A stretch of DNA of 9,392 bases from Deltaproteobacteria bacterium (lineage in GTDB: Bacteria; Desulfobacterota; Syntrophia; Syntrophales; JAAYKM01): positions 1 to 9,392 of the forward strand of contig JAGVTI010000227.1 in assembly GCA_019136935.1 (NCBI GenBank). The letters are read 5' to 3'. Below are positions 1 through 6,932 of the stretch, piece after piece. The notes under the pieces were generated by a model. It did not search any database. It saw only the letters and a program-made list of their open reading frames with translations, and was not told the DNA's origin. A program made the position numbers and the translations under genes. Positions within the stretch are counted from its first letter, which is position 1. The number at the start of each line of letters is the position of its first letter.

Positions 1-2
1 GT

Positions 3-146
3 GACCTCACGGTCCAGGAAGCGAAATTGAAACCTTCCTACAGGACCTCTTTCGGAGTCTTGCTCGGGCGAATCTCGGGCCTTTTCTGGAAAGGCTCCGT
101 GGCCACCGTACTGGTTTGTTTCACTCTTTTATCCTCCTATGATTAA
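3..146 (+). CDS. 3' end of an unidentified gene, possibly membrane-associated
   Basis: An open frame enters from the left edge and stops at TAA 144-146, giving about 47 residues. It is preferred over the other two plus frames for two reasons: most of its codons end in G or C, as in the neighbouring genes, and frames 1 and 2 both carry early stops (28-30 and 2-4). The visible tail is basic (KLKPSYR near its start) and ends in a hydrophobic stretch around SVATVLVCFTLL, which could be a terminal membrane helix. I do not recognise the family. The stop lies 11 bp before lepB, and the lepB ribosome binding site overlaps it, so the two are probably co-transcribed. Without the upstream sequence its identity stays open. 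Confidence 0.4.
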   Translation, partial: DLTVQEAKLKPSYRTSFGVLLGRISGLFWKGSVATVLVCFTLLSSYD

Positions 147-150
147 GGAA
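145..150 (+). promoter_or_regulatory. Ribosome binding site of lepB
   Basis: AAGGAA lies 7 nt before ATG 158 and overlaps the stop codon of the upstream partial gene. This supports the chosen lepB start and suggests coupled translation. Confidence 0.6.
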
Positions 151-157
151 TAAGCAT

Positions 158-778
158 ATGATCCAAAAGGCAAAACAAAAATCGAAATTCCAGGAATACG
201 CGGAAGCCATCATTATCGCGATCCTGATCGCCATGTTCATCCGGACCTTCATCGTTCAGGCCTTTAAAATTCCCTCGGGCTCCATGAAACCCACGCTGCA
301 GATCGGAGATCACATTCTGGTCAACAAATTCATCTACGGCGTCAAAGTGCCTTTCCTGAGAAATACGATCATTCCGGTCGGCGATCCGAAACGGGACGAT
401 ATCGTCGTGTTCATCTACCCCCAGGACCGCTCGAAAGATTTCATCAAGCGCGTCATCGGTGTCAGCGGAGACACGATTGAAATCAAAAACAAGCAAATCT
501 ACCTGAACGGGAAACCCTATAACGACCGGTACGGCGTTTACGTCGACCAGTACATCATCCCCGGCTCCCTTCAGCCCCGGGACAATCTGCCGCCCGTCAC
601 GGTCCCGCCCAACGCCATTTTCGTCATGGGCGACAACCGGGATCAGAGTTACGACAGCCGTTTCTGGGGTGTCGTCGATCTGAAGGATGTCATGGGCAAG
701 GCCTTCATCATCTACTGGTCCTGGGACAGGGAAGCGTTCGGGGTCAGGTGGTCCAGGCTCTTCGATCTTCTGAAATGA
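158..778 (+). CDS. lepB: Signal peptidase I (S26A family)
   Basis: A 206-residue type I signal peptidase. It would cleave signal peptides from exported preproteins on the outer face of the inner membrane. One N-terminal transmembrane helix spans about residues 15-33 after a basic cytoplasmic start. The catalytic serine is Ser42 in PSGSMKPT (box B) and the general-base lysine is Lys97 in FIKRVIG (box D). Box E, GDNRDQSYDSRFWG, lies at 158-171. All residues needed for the Ser/Lys dyad are present. The length is typical of compact single-helix enzymes and shorter than the two-helix E. coli LepB. It sits 11 bp after an upstream gene and 32 bp before yhbY, all on one strand, so an operon is likely. 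Identification is firm; the physiological substrates are not visible here. Confidence 0.96.
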   Translation: MIQKAKQKSKFQEYAEAIIIAILIAMFIRTFIVQAFKIPSGSMKPTLQIGDHILVNKFIYGVKVPFLRNTIIPVGDPKRDDIVVFIYPQDRSKDFIKRVIGVSGDTIEIKNKQIYLNGKPYNDRYGVYVDQYIIPGSLQPRDNLPPVTVPPNAIFVMGDNRDQSYDSRFWGVVDLKDVMGKAFIIYWSWDREAFGVRWSRLFDLLK

Positions 779-810
779 TGCCGGAAAACTGAAACTGAAG
801 AGGAAACGCC

Positions 811-1149
811 ATGCTGACGGGAAAACAGAAAAGATACCTGCGGAGCCTGGGACATGATCTCAAGCCCGTGGTCACAATCGGTAAAAGCGAGATCACCGGA
901 ACCCTCCTCCGGGAAACCGACGCCGCCTTGAGCCATCACGAACTGATCAAGGTCAAGCTTCTGGAAAGTTGCCTCCTGGAAAGACAGGAGGCGGCTGAAC
1001 AACTCGCGGGAAACCTGAATGCGGAAATCACGCAGATTCTCGGGCGGACCCTTCTTCTCTACCGGAAATCTCCGGAATCCAGGATCAACCTGCCTGAATC
1101 AGGGAAACAACCATCGACAAGGACAGAATCACCAGCGCCGACACGGTAA
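811..1149 (+). CDS. yhbY: YhbY/CRS1 (CRM) domain RNA-binding protein
   Basis: A 112-residue protein. Residues 1 to about 96 form a single CRM (CRS1-YhbY) domain, seen in the opening LTGKQKRYLRSLGHDLKPVV, the central SHHELIKVKLL, and the closing GRTLLLYRKSPESRINLP. Proteins of this family bind rRNA; E. coli YhbY associates with pre-50S particles, so a role in large-subunit assembly is likely. A start at ATG 811 is supported by GAAGAGGA just upstream. The last 16 or so residues (SGKQPSTRTESPAPTR) go beyond the usual domain end. They are encoded by the stretch that is antisense to the end of the Nramp gene, a 65-bp tail-to-tail overlap. The tail looks unstructured and may be a chance extension. 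Co-transcription with lepB is likely. Confidence 0.92.
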   Translation: MLTGKQKRYLRSLGHDLKPVVTIGKSEITGTLLRETDAALSHHELIKVKLLESCLLERQEAAEQLAGNLNAEITQILGRTLLLYRKSPESRINLPESGKQPSTRTESPAPTR

Positions 1150-2368
1150 CCCAGGACAGGACGTTCATCGTCCATCCGTTCGCGTACTGCCCCATGAGAC
1201 GCCGGTCGTTGACCAGAAGGAGCATGAAGACAAGAACGACGGGCAGAAGAAGCCCGTTCAGAACCTGGGTATAATACATGATCCAGATCAGGGGAAAGTT
1301 CGGGAAGAGAATGATCCCCGCACCCAGAAAAACCGTCAGGGAATAGAGGCCGTAAAACTGGGGCGCTTCGACAAACTTGTGATCAAGGCTCGATTCCCAG
1401 CCGAAGGCTTCACAGATGGTATAGGCCGTGGACAGGGGGAGAATGGAAGCGGCGAAGAGTGACGCGTTCAGGAGGCCGAAGGCAAACAGCAGCGAGCAGT
1501 ACTTTCCGGCCATGGGTTCCAGCGCCAGGGCCGCGTCCTTGGCCGTTTCGATCTGTATCCCGTTCTGGAACAGGGTCACGGCGCACAGCATGATGATGAA
1601 AAACGCCACGACGTTGACCATGAACGAGCCGACGATGACGTCCATCCTGATGTAACGGTAATCGGCGGTGCGGACTCCTTTATCCACCACGGAGGACTGC
1701 AGGTAAAACTGCATCCAGGGAGCGATGGTGGTGCCGATGATTCCGATCGCCATGGTCAGATAGGCGGCGTCGAACCGGAGATCCGGCTGGACGAACGCCG
1801 TTCCGATTTCGCCCCAGTCCGGATCGCCCATGACTCCGGAAACAATGTAGGACAGATAGAAGAGGCAGGCGACCAGAAAGACCTTCTCCACGGATTTGTA
1901 ATTCCACTTGATGACCAGCCACCAGACGAAGACCGCCGCGATCGGCACGGAGATGTATTTGCTGATGCCGAATATCTCCAGGCTCGCCGCGACCCCGGCA
2001 AACTCGGAAATGGTGTTCCCCAGGTTGGTCAAGAAGAGAATGATCATCAGGTAGAAGGTGATTTTCGCACCGAACCGCTCCCGGATCAGGTCCGAAAGAC
2101 CTTTGCCGGTGACGACGCCCATCCGGGCACACATTTCCTGGATGATGATCAGGGCGAAGGTGACGGGAACCAGAATCCACAGGAGGGACAAACCGTACTC
2201 GGAACCCGCGAGAGAATAGGTGGTAATGCCGCCGGCGTCATTGTCGACGTTGGACGTGATGATTCCGGGACCGACAAGGGCGAAGAAGACCGAAAGGGTG
2301 ACCCAGAACCGCTTCTGGAAAACACCGGAGACTCTTCCCCGAATGCGCGTGAAAAATCGCTTCGCCAT
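1085..2368 (-). CDS. Nramp-family transporter, probable Mg2+ type (NRMT-like)
   Basis: A 427-residue polytopic inner-membrane protein of the SLC11/Nramp fold with about 11 helices. Canonical Mn2+/Fe2+ Nramp proteins carry DPGN in helix 1 and MPH in helix 6. Here, counting from the conserved GPG (33-35), the Asp is kept as Asp44 but the motif reads DAGG (44-47), so the metal-binding Asn is Gly47. In helix 6 IGTTIAPW (211-218) puts Ala216 where the soft-metal-selecting Met normally sits, and Trp in place of His. From memory, loss of that Met with retention of the Asp is the signature of NRAMP-related magnesium transporters, so Mg2+ uptake is the best guess. ATG 2368 is 33 bp after the MgtE-like gene, which points to an operon; its Shine-Dalgarno-like GGGAG is rather far away (about 12 nt). 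An MntH label from automated annotation would probably be misleading. Confidence 0.85.
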   Translation of the reverse strand: MAKRFFTRIRGRVSGVFQKRFWVTLSVFFALVGPGIITSNVDNDAGGITTYSLAGSEYGLSLLWILVPVTFALIIIQEMCARMGVVTGKGLSDLIRERFGAKITFYLMIILFLTNLGNTISEFAGVAASLEIFGISKYISVPIAAVFVWWLVIKWNYKSVEKVFLVACLFYLSYIVSGVMGDPDWGEIGTAFVQPDLRFDAAYLTMAIGIIGTTIAPWMQFYLQSSVVDKGVRTADYRYIRMDVIVGSFMVNVVAFFIIMLCAVTLFQNGIQIETAKDAALALEPMAGKYCSLLFAFGLLNASLFAASILPLSTAYTICEAFGWESSLDHKFVEAPQFYGLYSLTVFLGAGIILFPNFPLIWIMYYTQVLNGLLLPVVLVFMLLLVNDRRLMGQYANGWTMNVLSWVTVSALVILSLSMVVSLIQAG

Positions 2369-2401
2369 GGCCGCGTATGTCTCCCTCTTCGTTCATCTCG
2401 C

Positions 2402-3667
2402 CTATTTCCCCAGGTGCGGAGCGATAATCTCCAGTATGTTACGAAAAATGATCACCCCCATCATCCGTTCGTCGTCATCGACAACCGGGATGGCCATAAC
2501 CCCGTATTTTGCGAACATGTTCGCGATTTCTTTCTCGTCTTCCTCGATGTTCACGGATACGATGCGCGTATCCATGAAATCTTCCAGCTTGCCTTCCGGA
2601 GGTGAAACCAGGAGTTCCCGCAAGCTCATCATTCCCAGGAGATGCTCGTCCGCATCGATGACATAGACATAGTAGGCAAAATCCATGTCCTCCGCTTCAC
2701 GGCGGATATTCTCCAGGGCCTCGCCCACGGTCAGGGTCGGAGGATAACTCAGGAACGCCGTCGTCATCAATCCGCCGGCTTTCTCTTCGGGAAGGGCCAG
2801 CAATTCCTTTACGTCCTCGGCGATGTCCTGCTCCATTTCGCTCAGGATCCCCTCCGCCTGGTGCTTCGGAAGATCCGCCAGCAGGTCCGCCGCTTCGTTC
2901 AGGGACATTTCCTCGATGATGTCGGATGCATCTTCGGGTTTCAGTTCCTTGATCAGGCTGACCTGAATCTTCGGATCCGTTTCTTCCAGGGTCTCCGCCG
3001 CCGTTTCGATATCCAGGGACTGGAACACCGCCGCCCGTTGGTGAATGTCGAGGTCTTCGATGATATCAGCGAGATCGGCCGGATGTATCTGGGACAGCCT
3101 GTCCTGGGCGATCTTCAGTTTGAGCAGGTCCGGCGAAGACAAGGGCTGAATATATTTCCAGGCGATGAACTGATCCGCCAGCGTGTAGTCCATGAGCCCT
3201 TGCAGAAACACGTCCATGGGTTTTACCAGGCCGGCTCTCCGCATCAGTCCCCGGAACCCGACATCGACGTGAACCAGGTGCAGCAGGTTGTGGGCCTTCA
3301 GAAACTGCAGATCATTGACCCTTCTCACCTTGGCGCCGTTCGTATCGACAACCTGCTTGTCCAGCAGCGTATCCTTGAGAAAGATTTCTCCCTCCCGGTT
3401 TTCCGGTCTGCGGCATTCTTCGGGTGAAAAATCGTCCACCCTGAGCACCCGGTCCATTTCCAGGACCCTGCTCCAGGGAACGCAGTAATTCTCCCTCGAA
3501 CCCGCGGGAGAAAGGAGCACTTCCGTGACGATGGGATAGGGCTCAACCAGACCGACGACCAGGTCCATGACCTTCCCGATCTTTTTGTTCCGCCGGTTTA
3601 AAACCCGCTTCCCCAGGATCTGACTCAGAAACAAAAAAACCTGAGGATCGGAATATTGAAGCGCCAT
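2402..3667 (-). CDS. PRC-barrel/MgtE_N/CBS protein, probable Mg2+ sensor without channel
   Basis: A 421-residue soluble protein. Residues about 17-80 and 96-140 look like two PRC-barrel-type segments (LGKRVLNRRNKKIGKVMDL; a second beginning LLDKQVVDTNGAKVRRVNDL). Residues about 181-295 form an MgtE N domain of repeated helical hairpins (HPADLADIIEDL at 195-206, LKPEDASDIIEEM at 242-254, EKAGGLMTT at 295-303). Residues about 301-418 are a CBS pair (AYYVYVIDADEHLLGMMSL; VMAIPVVDDDERMMGVI). In MgtE these N and CBS domains are rich in acidic residues that bind Mg2+ and close the channel. Here the chain ends right after the second CBS, so the plug helix and all five pore helices are missing and it cannot itself transport. 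Being first in a unit with an Nramp Mg2+-type transporter, it is plausibly that transporter's cytosolic gate or sensor (inference). The start at ATG 3667 has a strong GGAGG 9 nt upstream. Confidence 0.88.
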   Translation of the reverse strand: MALQYSDPQVFLFLSQILGKRVLNRRNKKIGKVMDLVVGLVEPYPIVTEVLLSPAGSRENYCVPWSRVLEMDRVLRVDDFSPEECRRPENREGEIFLKDTLLDKQVVDTNGAKVRRVNDLQFLKAHNLLHLVHVDVGFRGLMRRAGLVKPMDVFLQGLMDYTLADQFIAWKYIQPLSSPDLLKLKIAQDRLSQIHPADLADIIEDLDIHQRAAVFQSLDIETAAETLEETDPKIQVSLIKELKPEDASDIIEEMSLNEAADLLADLPKHQAEGILSEMEQDIAEDVKELLALPEEKAGGLMTTAFLSYPPTLTVGEALENIRREAEDMDFAYYVYVIDADEHLLGMMSLRELLVSPPEGKLEDFMDTRIVSVNIEEDEKEIANMFAKYGVMAIPVVDDDERMMGVIIFRNILEIIAPHLGK

Positions 3668-3687
3668 GCACCTACACCTCCAGGTGC
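3668..3687 (-). promoter_or_regulatory. Shine-Dalgarno inside a small inverted repeat before the MgtE-like gene
   Basis: In the transcript sense the arms GCACCT and AGGTGC enclose GGAGGTGT and end directly at the AUG. The Shine-Dalgarno GGAGG sits in the loop, 9 nt before the start codon. An alternative tighter pairing, CACC with GGTG around TGGA, would cover part of it. It decides the start codon; a regulatory role is only a possibility. Confidence 0.45.
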
Positions 3688-3691
3688 GGTG

Positions 3692-3720
3692 TCTATAGCA
3701 CGATTAAAGGGAGATAAAAA
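3692..3720 (-). promoter_or_regulatory. Candidate promoter of the MgtE-like/Nramp unit
   Basis: Reading the minus strand, TTTTTA (3720-3715) and TATAGA (3697-3692) are separated by 17 nt, just upstream of the MgtE-like gene and downstream of an A/T run. The -35 match is poor (3 of 6), so this is weak. If right, the leader is under 25 nt. Confidence 0.25.
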
Positions 3721-3731
3721 GTTTTTTTTGG

Positions 3732-3763
3732 TCCGGCCGGGGAGGATTACGGACGCGGCCGGA
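3732..3763. repeat. 8-bp inverted repeat in the divergent promoter region
   Basis: TCCGGCCG at 3732-3739 and its exact reverse complement CGGCCGGA at 3756-3763 are separated by 16 bp. It is not followed by a T run in either direction (the eight T precede it on the plus strand), so it does not look like a terminator. A protein-binding site is possible. Confidence 0.4.
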
Positions 3764-3780
3764 TTCCTCACTGCCGAATA

Positions 3781-3810
3781 TTGTAGACAGGACGGGAGGT
3801 TTTGTATAAA
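3781..3810 (+). promoter_or_regulatory. Candidate promoter of the P-type ATPase
   Basis: TTGTAG (3781-3786) and TATAAA (3805-3810) are spaced 18 nt apart. The -10 matches the consensus at 5 of 6 positions. Use of this promoter would give a leader of about 160 nt. The -35 match is only moderate. Confidence 0.35.
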
Positions 3811-3976
3811 TTCAAAGCAAACGGCGAAACGCATGAATTTCCCTCCCGGGCCGTATTCCGAGAGACGATTCCTCGCCGGCGATCCCTGGAATAACCAAAA
3901 AAGCGCCCGGCCTGAACCGAAACGCGCAAACACGAAAGTGCCATATGAAAAAATCAAACAGCAGCGAGATTGAAAC

Positions 3977-6802
3977 ATGCCCCAGACTATCCAACTGAAC
4001 GATCCGTCCGTCATGGACGTCGGCACGGTGGCAGAGGCTCTTGGAACGGACCTGGAAAATGGACTTGCCTCGAAGGAGGCCGCCCGGAGACGTTCAAAAG
4101 ACGGTCCGAACGAGCTTCGCACGGCGACCCGGATGCCGGCATGGAAGCGTTTCCTGACCCAGTTCCAGGATCCCCTGATTTACCTGCTCCTGATCGCCAT
4201 CGTCATTTCGCTTACCGCCTGGGTAATCGAGGGACGGTCCGGCTTCCCGGTCGATGCGGTCGTTATCGCCCTGATCGTCGTGCTGAACGGTTTTCTTGGC
4301 TACATGCAGGAAAGCAAGGCGGAGAAGGCGGTCGCGGCGCTGACCCGTATGACGGCAGTGACCTCCGCCGTCATACGGGACGGGGTGATGCTCAGGATTC
4401 CCAGCGCCGGACTGGTGCGCGGCGACCTGATCGTTCTCGGGGAAGGCGACGCCGTGGGTGCCGATGCGCGCCTCGTCCAGGCCGCTTCACTGCGCGTGCA
4501 GGAAGCCTCCCTGACCGGCGAAAGCGAATCCGTGCTGAAAGACGCCGTTACCCTGAACGAACCGAAGGCGCTCGGGGACCGGATCAACATGGTCTTCAAG
4601 GGAACGGCCGTCGCGCAGGGCTCCGGCCGCGCCGTGGTCACCGCAACCGGGATGGCGACCCAGATGGGCGCGATCGCCGAAATGCTGGAGGCGACGCAGG
4701 AAGATCCCACACCGCTGCAGAAAGAAGTGGGCCGGATCGGCCGTATGCTGGCCGTTGCCATCGTCATCATCGCCGCCGTGGTGGTGGCGACCGTTCTGCT
4801 GGTCTTCGAAGTCCGCACGGCCGCCGCCGTCATCAGTGTCCTCCTGCTCGGGGTGTCCCTGGCCGTGGCGGCCGTGCCGGAGGGGTTACCCGCCATCCTG
4901 TCCGTCGTCCTCGCCATGGGCGTGCAGAGGATGGCAAAGCGCAATGCCATCGTCAAGAAGCTTTCGTCGGTGGAAACGCTGGGTTCGGCGTCGGTCATCG
5001 CCTCCGACAAGACCGGCACGCTGACCCGCTCGGAGATGACCATTGAACGGGTCATGACCGCCTCGGGCAGCACCCGCATCACGGGAGTGGGCTATGAACC
5101 TCTGGGCAGAGTCGAACACGAAGGTTCCGATTTGAAAGACGGACCCCTGTATGACGAGAACATCGCCGTTCTGAGTGGTGGAAGCCTCGCAGGAAACGCA
5201 TACCTGCGCCGGACGGAAGAAGGCCGGTGGGAAATCCAGGGCGACCCGACGGAAGCGGCCTTCCTGGTGGCCGAACGCAAGCTCGGCGTCAACGAGCTTC
5301 GCGAGCGGCGTTTCGAGCGCATCGGTGAAATCCCCTTCACCTCCGAACGGAAGATGATGTCGACCCTCAACATCGACCTCAAGCACAACGGCCAGATCGT
5401 GCTGATCGCCAAAGGTGCGCCGGACATCCTCCTGAACCGGTGCGCACGGCTCCGCCTCGGAACGGCCGCCGTACCCCTCGATGATTCGCTGCGCAAACGC
5501 ATCCTGGACGATGTCGACCGCCTTTCCGATGACGCCCTGCGGACATTGGCCGTAGCCTACCGGCCCCTTGGTTCGGATCCGGACCTGTCGGCCGGGGAGA
5601 AACTCGAACAGGATCTCGTGTTCGCGGGCACCGTGGGGATCATCGACCCCCCGCGCGAGGAAGTCGGGCCGGCCATTCGGGAAGCTCACCGCGCCGGCAT
5701 CCGGGTGGTGATGATCACCGGCGATCATCCGCGCACGGCAGCCCGTATCGCCGCGGATCTGGGAATCGTGGAGCCCGGCGCCAACGCCGTTACGGGGATT
5801 GAACTCGATGAAATGGGCGACGCAGCCTTCGCCGAGGCGGTCCGGGAAACCTCGGTCTATGCGCGGGTGGCTCCGAAGCACAAGCTGCGAATCGTCGACG
5901 CACTCCAGGCCGACGGGAAAATCGTGGCCATGACCGGCGACGGCGTCAACGATGCCCCCGCGCTGAAGTCGGCCGACATCGGCGTGGCCATGGGCATCAC
6001 CGGCACGGAGGTGGCCAAGGAAGCGGCCAAAATGATCCTCTCCGACGACAACTTCACCACGATCGTCGCGGCCGTACGGGAGGGCCGCGCCATTTTCGAC
6101 AATATCCGGAAGTGCCTGCGGTACCTGCTCTCCTCGAACATGGGCGAAGTGCTCACGGTCTTTCTGGGCGTCGTGATGGCCGCCGCGATCGGCCTGAGCG
6201 ACGGCGACGGCGCCCTGGTGCTGCCCCTGCTCGCCACGCAGATCCTGTGGATCAACCTGATCACCGACTCGGGCCCTGCCCTGGCGATGGGAGTCGATCC
6301 GGAAACGGACGACGTCATGGCCCGCAAACCGCGCAGGCTCACCGACCGGGTGATCGACGGGCGCATGTGGGGCGGCGTGCTCTGGATCGGCGCGGTGATG
6401 GCCGTGGTGTCGCTGATGACCATCGACATGTACCTGCCCGGCGGGCTTATCGAAGGTGAGCGCGACCTCGTCAATGCGCGCACCGCCGGTTTCACGGTTC
6501 TGGTCTTCGCCCAGCTGTTCAACTGTCTGAACGCCCGCTCGGAAACCTCGAGCGCGTTCCATTCCATGTTCGCCAATCCATGGCTCTGGGGCGCGATCGC
6601 CCTGTCGGTGGCCCTCCAGGTGCTCGTCGTCCATCTCGGCTTCCTTAACCGCGCTTTCGGCACGGCCCCCTTGACGTTCGGCCAGTGGTTCACATGCGCC
6701 GCAATGGCCAGCATCGTCCTTTGGTCCGGGGAGCTGCGCAAACTTTTGAATCGCGTATTGAAACGGATTCACCGTGGTTCGGCAGGGATGCCGAACCAGT
6801 AA
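3977..6802 (+). CDS. P2A-type cation-transporting P-type ATPase (Ca2+/Mn2+ class)
   Basis: A complete 941-residue P-type ATPase. In order: N-terminal cation-ATPase domain (about 5-75), helices 1-2, actuator domain with TGES at 180-183, helix 4 with PEGLP at 301-305, phosphorylation motif DKTGTLT with Asp344, nucleotide domain with KGAPD at 479-483, hinge TGDGVND at 653-659, and a C-terminal six-helix bundle. The ion-site residues match the SERCA/PMCA group: Glu302 in helix 4, Asn721 and Glu724 in helix 5 (SSNMGEV), Asn760, Thr763 and Asp764 in helix 6 (NLITD), with Gln846 where SERCA has a helix 8 Glu. This favours Ca2+ (possibly Mn2+) export from the cytoplasm; MgtA has a different helix 4. 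ATG 3977 is the first start after an in-frame stop at 3971-3973; its ribosome binding site (GCGAG) is weak. It is divergent from the Mg2+-type unit. Confidence 0.93.
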   Translation: MPQTIQLNDPSVMDVGTVAEALGTDLENGLASKEAARRRSKDGPNELRTATRMPAWKRFLTQFQDPLIYLLLIAIVISLTAWVIEGRSGFPVDAVVIALIVVLNGFLGYMQESKAEKAVAALTRMTAVTSAVIRDGVMLRIPSAGLVRGDLIVLGEGDAVGADARLVQAASLRVQEASLTGESESVLKDAVTLNEPKALGDRINMVFKGTAVAQGSGRAVVTATGMATQMGAIAEMLEATQEDPTPLQKEVGRIGRMLAVAIVIIAAVVVATVLLVFEVRTAAAVISVLLLGVSLAVAAVPEGLPAILSVVLAMGVQRMAKRNAIVKKLSSVETLGSASVIASDKTGTLTRSEMTIERVMTASGSTRITGVGYEPLGRVEHEGSDLKDGPLYDENIAVLSGGSLAGNAYLRRTEEGRWEIQGDPTEAAFLVAERKLGVNELRERRFERIGEIPFTSERKMMSTLNIDLKHNGQIVLIAKGAPDILLNRCARLRLGTAAVPLDDSLRKRILDDVDRLSDDALRTLAVAYRPLGSDPDLSAGEKLEQDLVFAGTVGIIDPPREEVGPAIREAHRAGIRVVMITGDHPRTAARIAADLGIVEPGANAVTGIELDEMGDAAFAEAVRETSVYARVAPKHKLRIVDALQADGKIVAMTGDGVNDAPALKSADIGVAMGITGTEVAKEAAKMILSDDNFTTIVAAVREGRAIFDNIRKCLRYLLSSNMGEVLTVFLGVVMAAAIGLSDGDGALVLPLLATQILWINLITDSGPALAMGVDPETDDVMARKPRRLTDRVIDGRMWGGVLWIGAVMAVVSLMTIDMYLPGGLIEGERDLVNARTAGFTVLVFAQLFNCLNARSETSSAFHSMFANPWLWGAIALSVALQVLVVHLGFLNRAFGTAPLTFGQWFTCAAMASIVLWSGELRKLLNRVLKRIHRGSAGMPNQ
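6775..6798 (+). terminator. Perfect stem-loop at the 3' end of the ATPase gene
   Basis: TGGTTCGGCA (6775-6784) and TGCCGAACCA (6789-6798) form a perfect 10-bp stem closed by a GGGA loop, ending in the last sense codon of the ATPase. No T run follows directly; the nearest T-rich stretch starts about 22 nt further on (6822-6832). It could be a non-canonical terminator, a 3' stabiliser, or a pause site. Confidence 0.45.
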
Positions 6803-6932
6803 TGCCCGCATGAATCGCACGTTTTATTTTTCCGGCGGGCGGATTCTGCCTGGACATCCACGGCTTATTCCGATGTTGCATAAGTCGGTTATATATAGTA
6901 AATCATAACGTCATGTAAAAACGAAAGGACCC

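Larger units (their letters stand above)
3668..3976. promoter_or_regulatory. Divergent control region between the Mg2+-type unit and the ATPase
   Basis: These 309 bp separate two divergently transcribed genes and must carry both promoters unless these lie inside the genes. Visible elements are a run of eight T at 3722-3729, an 8-bp inverted repeat TCCGGCCG/CGGCCGGA (3732-3739 and 3756-3763), a candidate minus-strand promoter, and a candidate plus-strand promoter. The plus strand is open from 3656 to 3973, but that stretch has an atypical composition and no recognisable product, so I treat it as non-coding. I do not recognise a known Mg2+ riboswitch (M-box or mgtA-type), though this was judged by eye only. 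Confidence 0.55.

Noticed and set aside
2642..3427. 261-codon plus-strand open frame
   Set aside because: It is antisense to the MgtE_N/CBS gene, which has clear domains and a strong ribosome binding site.
3656..3973. 105-codon plus-strand open frame across the divergent control region
   Set aside because: It starts inside the minus-strand gene, has no ribosome binding site and no recognisable domain, and covers the promoter elements.
3668..3976. Mg2+ riboswitch (M-box) in the leader of the Mg2+-type unit
   Set aside because: No multi-helix conserved core could be recognised, and the candidate promoter leaves a leader too short for one.
3977..6802. ATPase as a Mg2+ importer of the MgtA (P3B) type, suggested by its neighbours
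   Set aside because: The helix 4 motif is PEGLP and helices 5 and 6 carry the SERCA/PMCA residues; these are Ca2+-class features, not MgtA features.
4886..6820. 644-codon open frame on the minus strand
   Set aside because: It is antisense to the P-type ATPase, whose motifs are all present. High third-position GC on the plus strand removes stops on the other strand. The translation resembles no family I know.
6804..6840. GCCCGC/GCGGGC inverted repeat after the ATPase
   Set aside because: The arms are 25 nt apart with the T-rich stretch inside the loop, so it does not form a useful terminator by eye.
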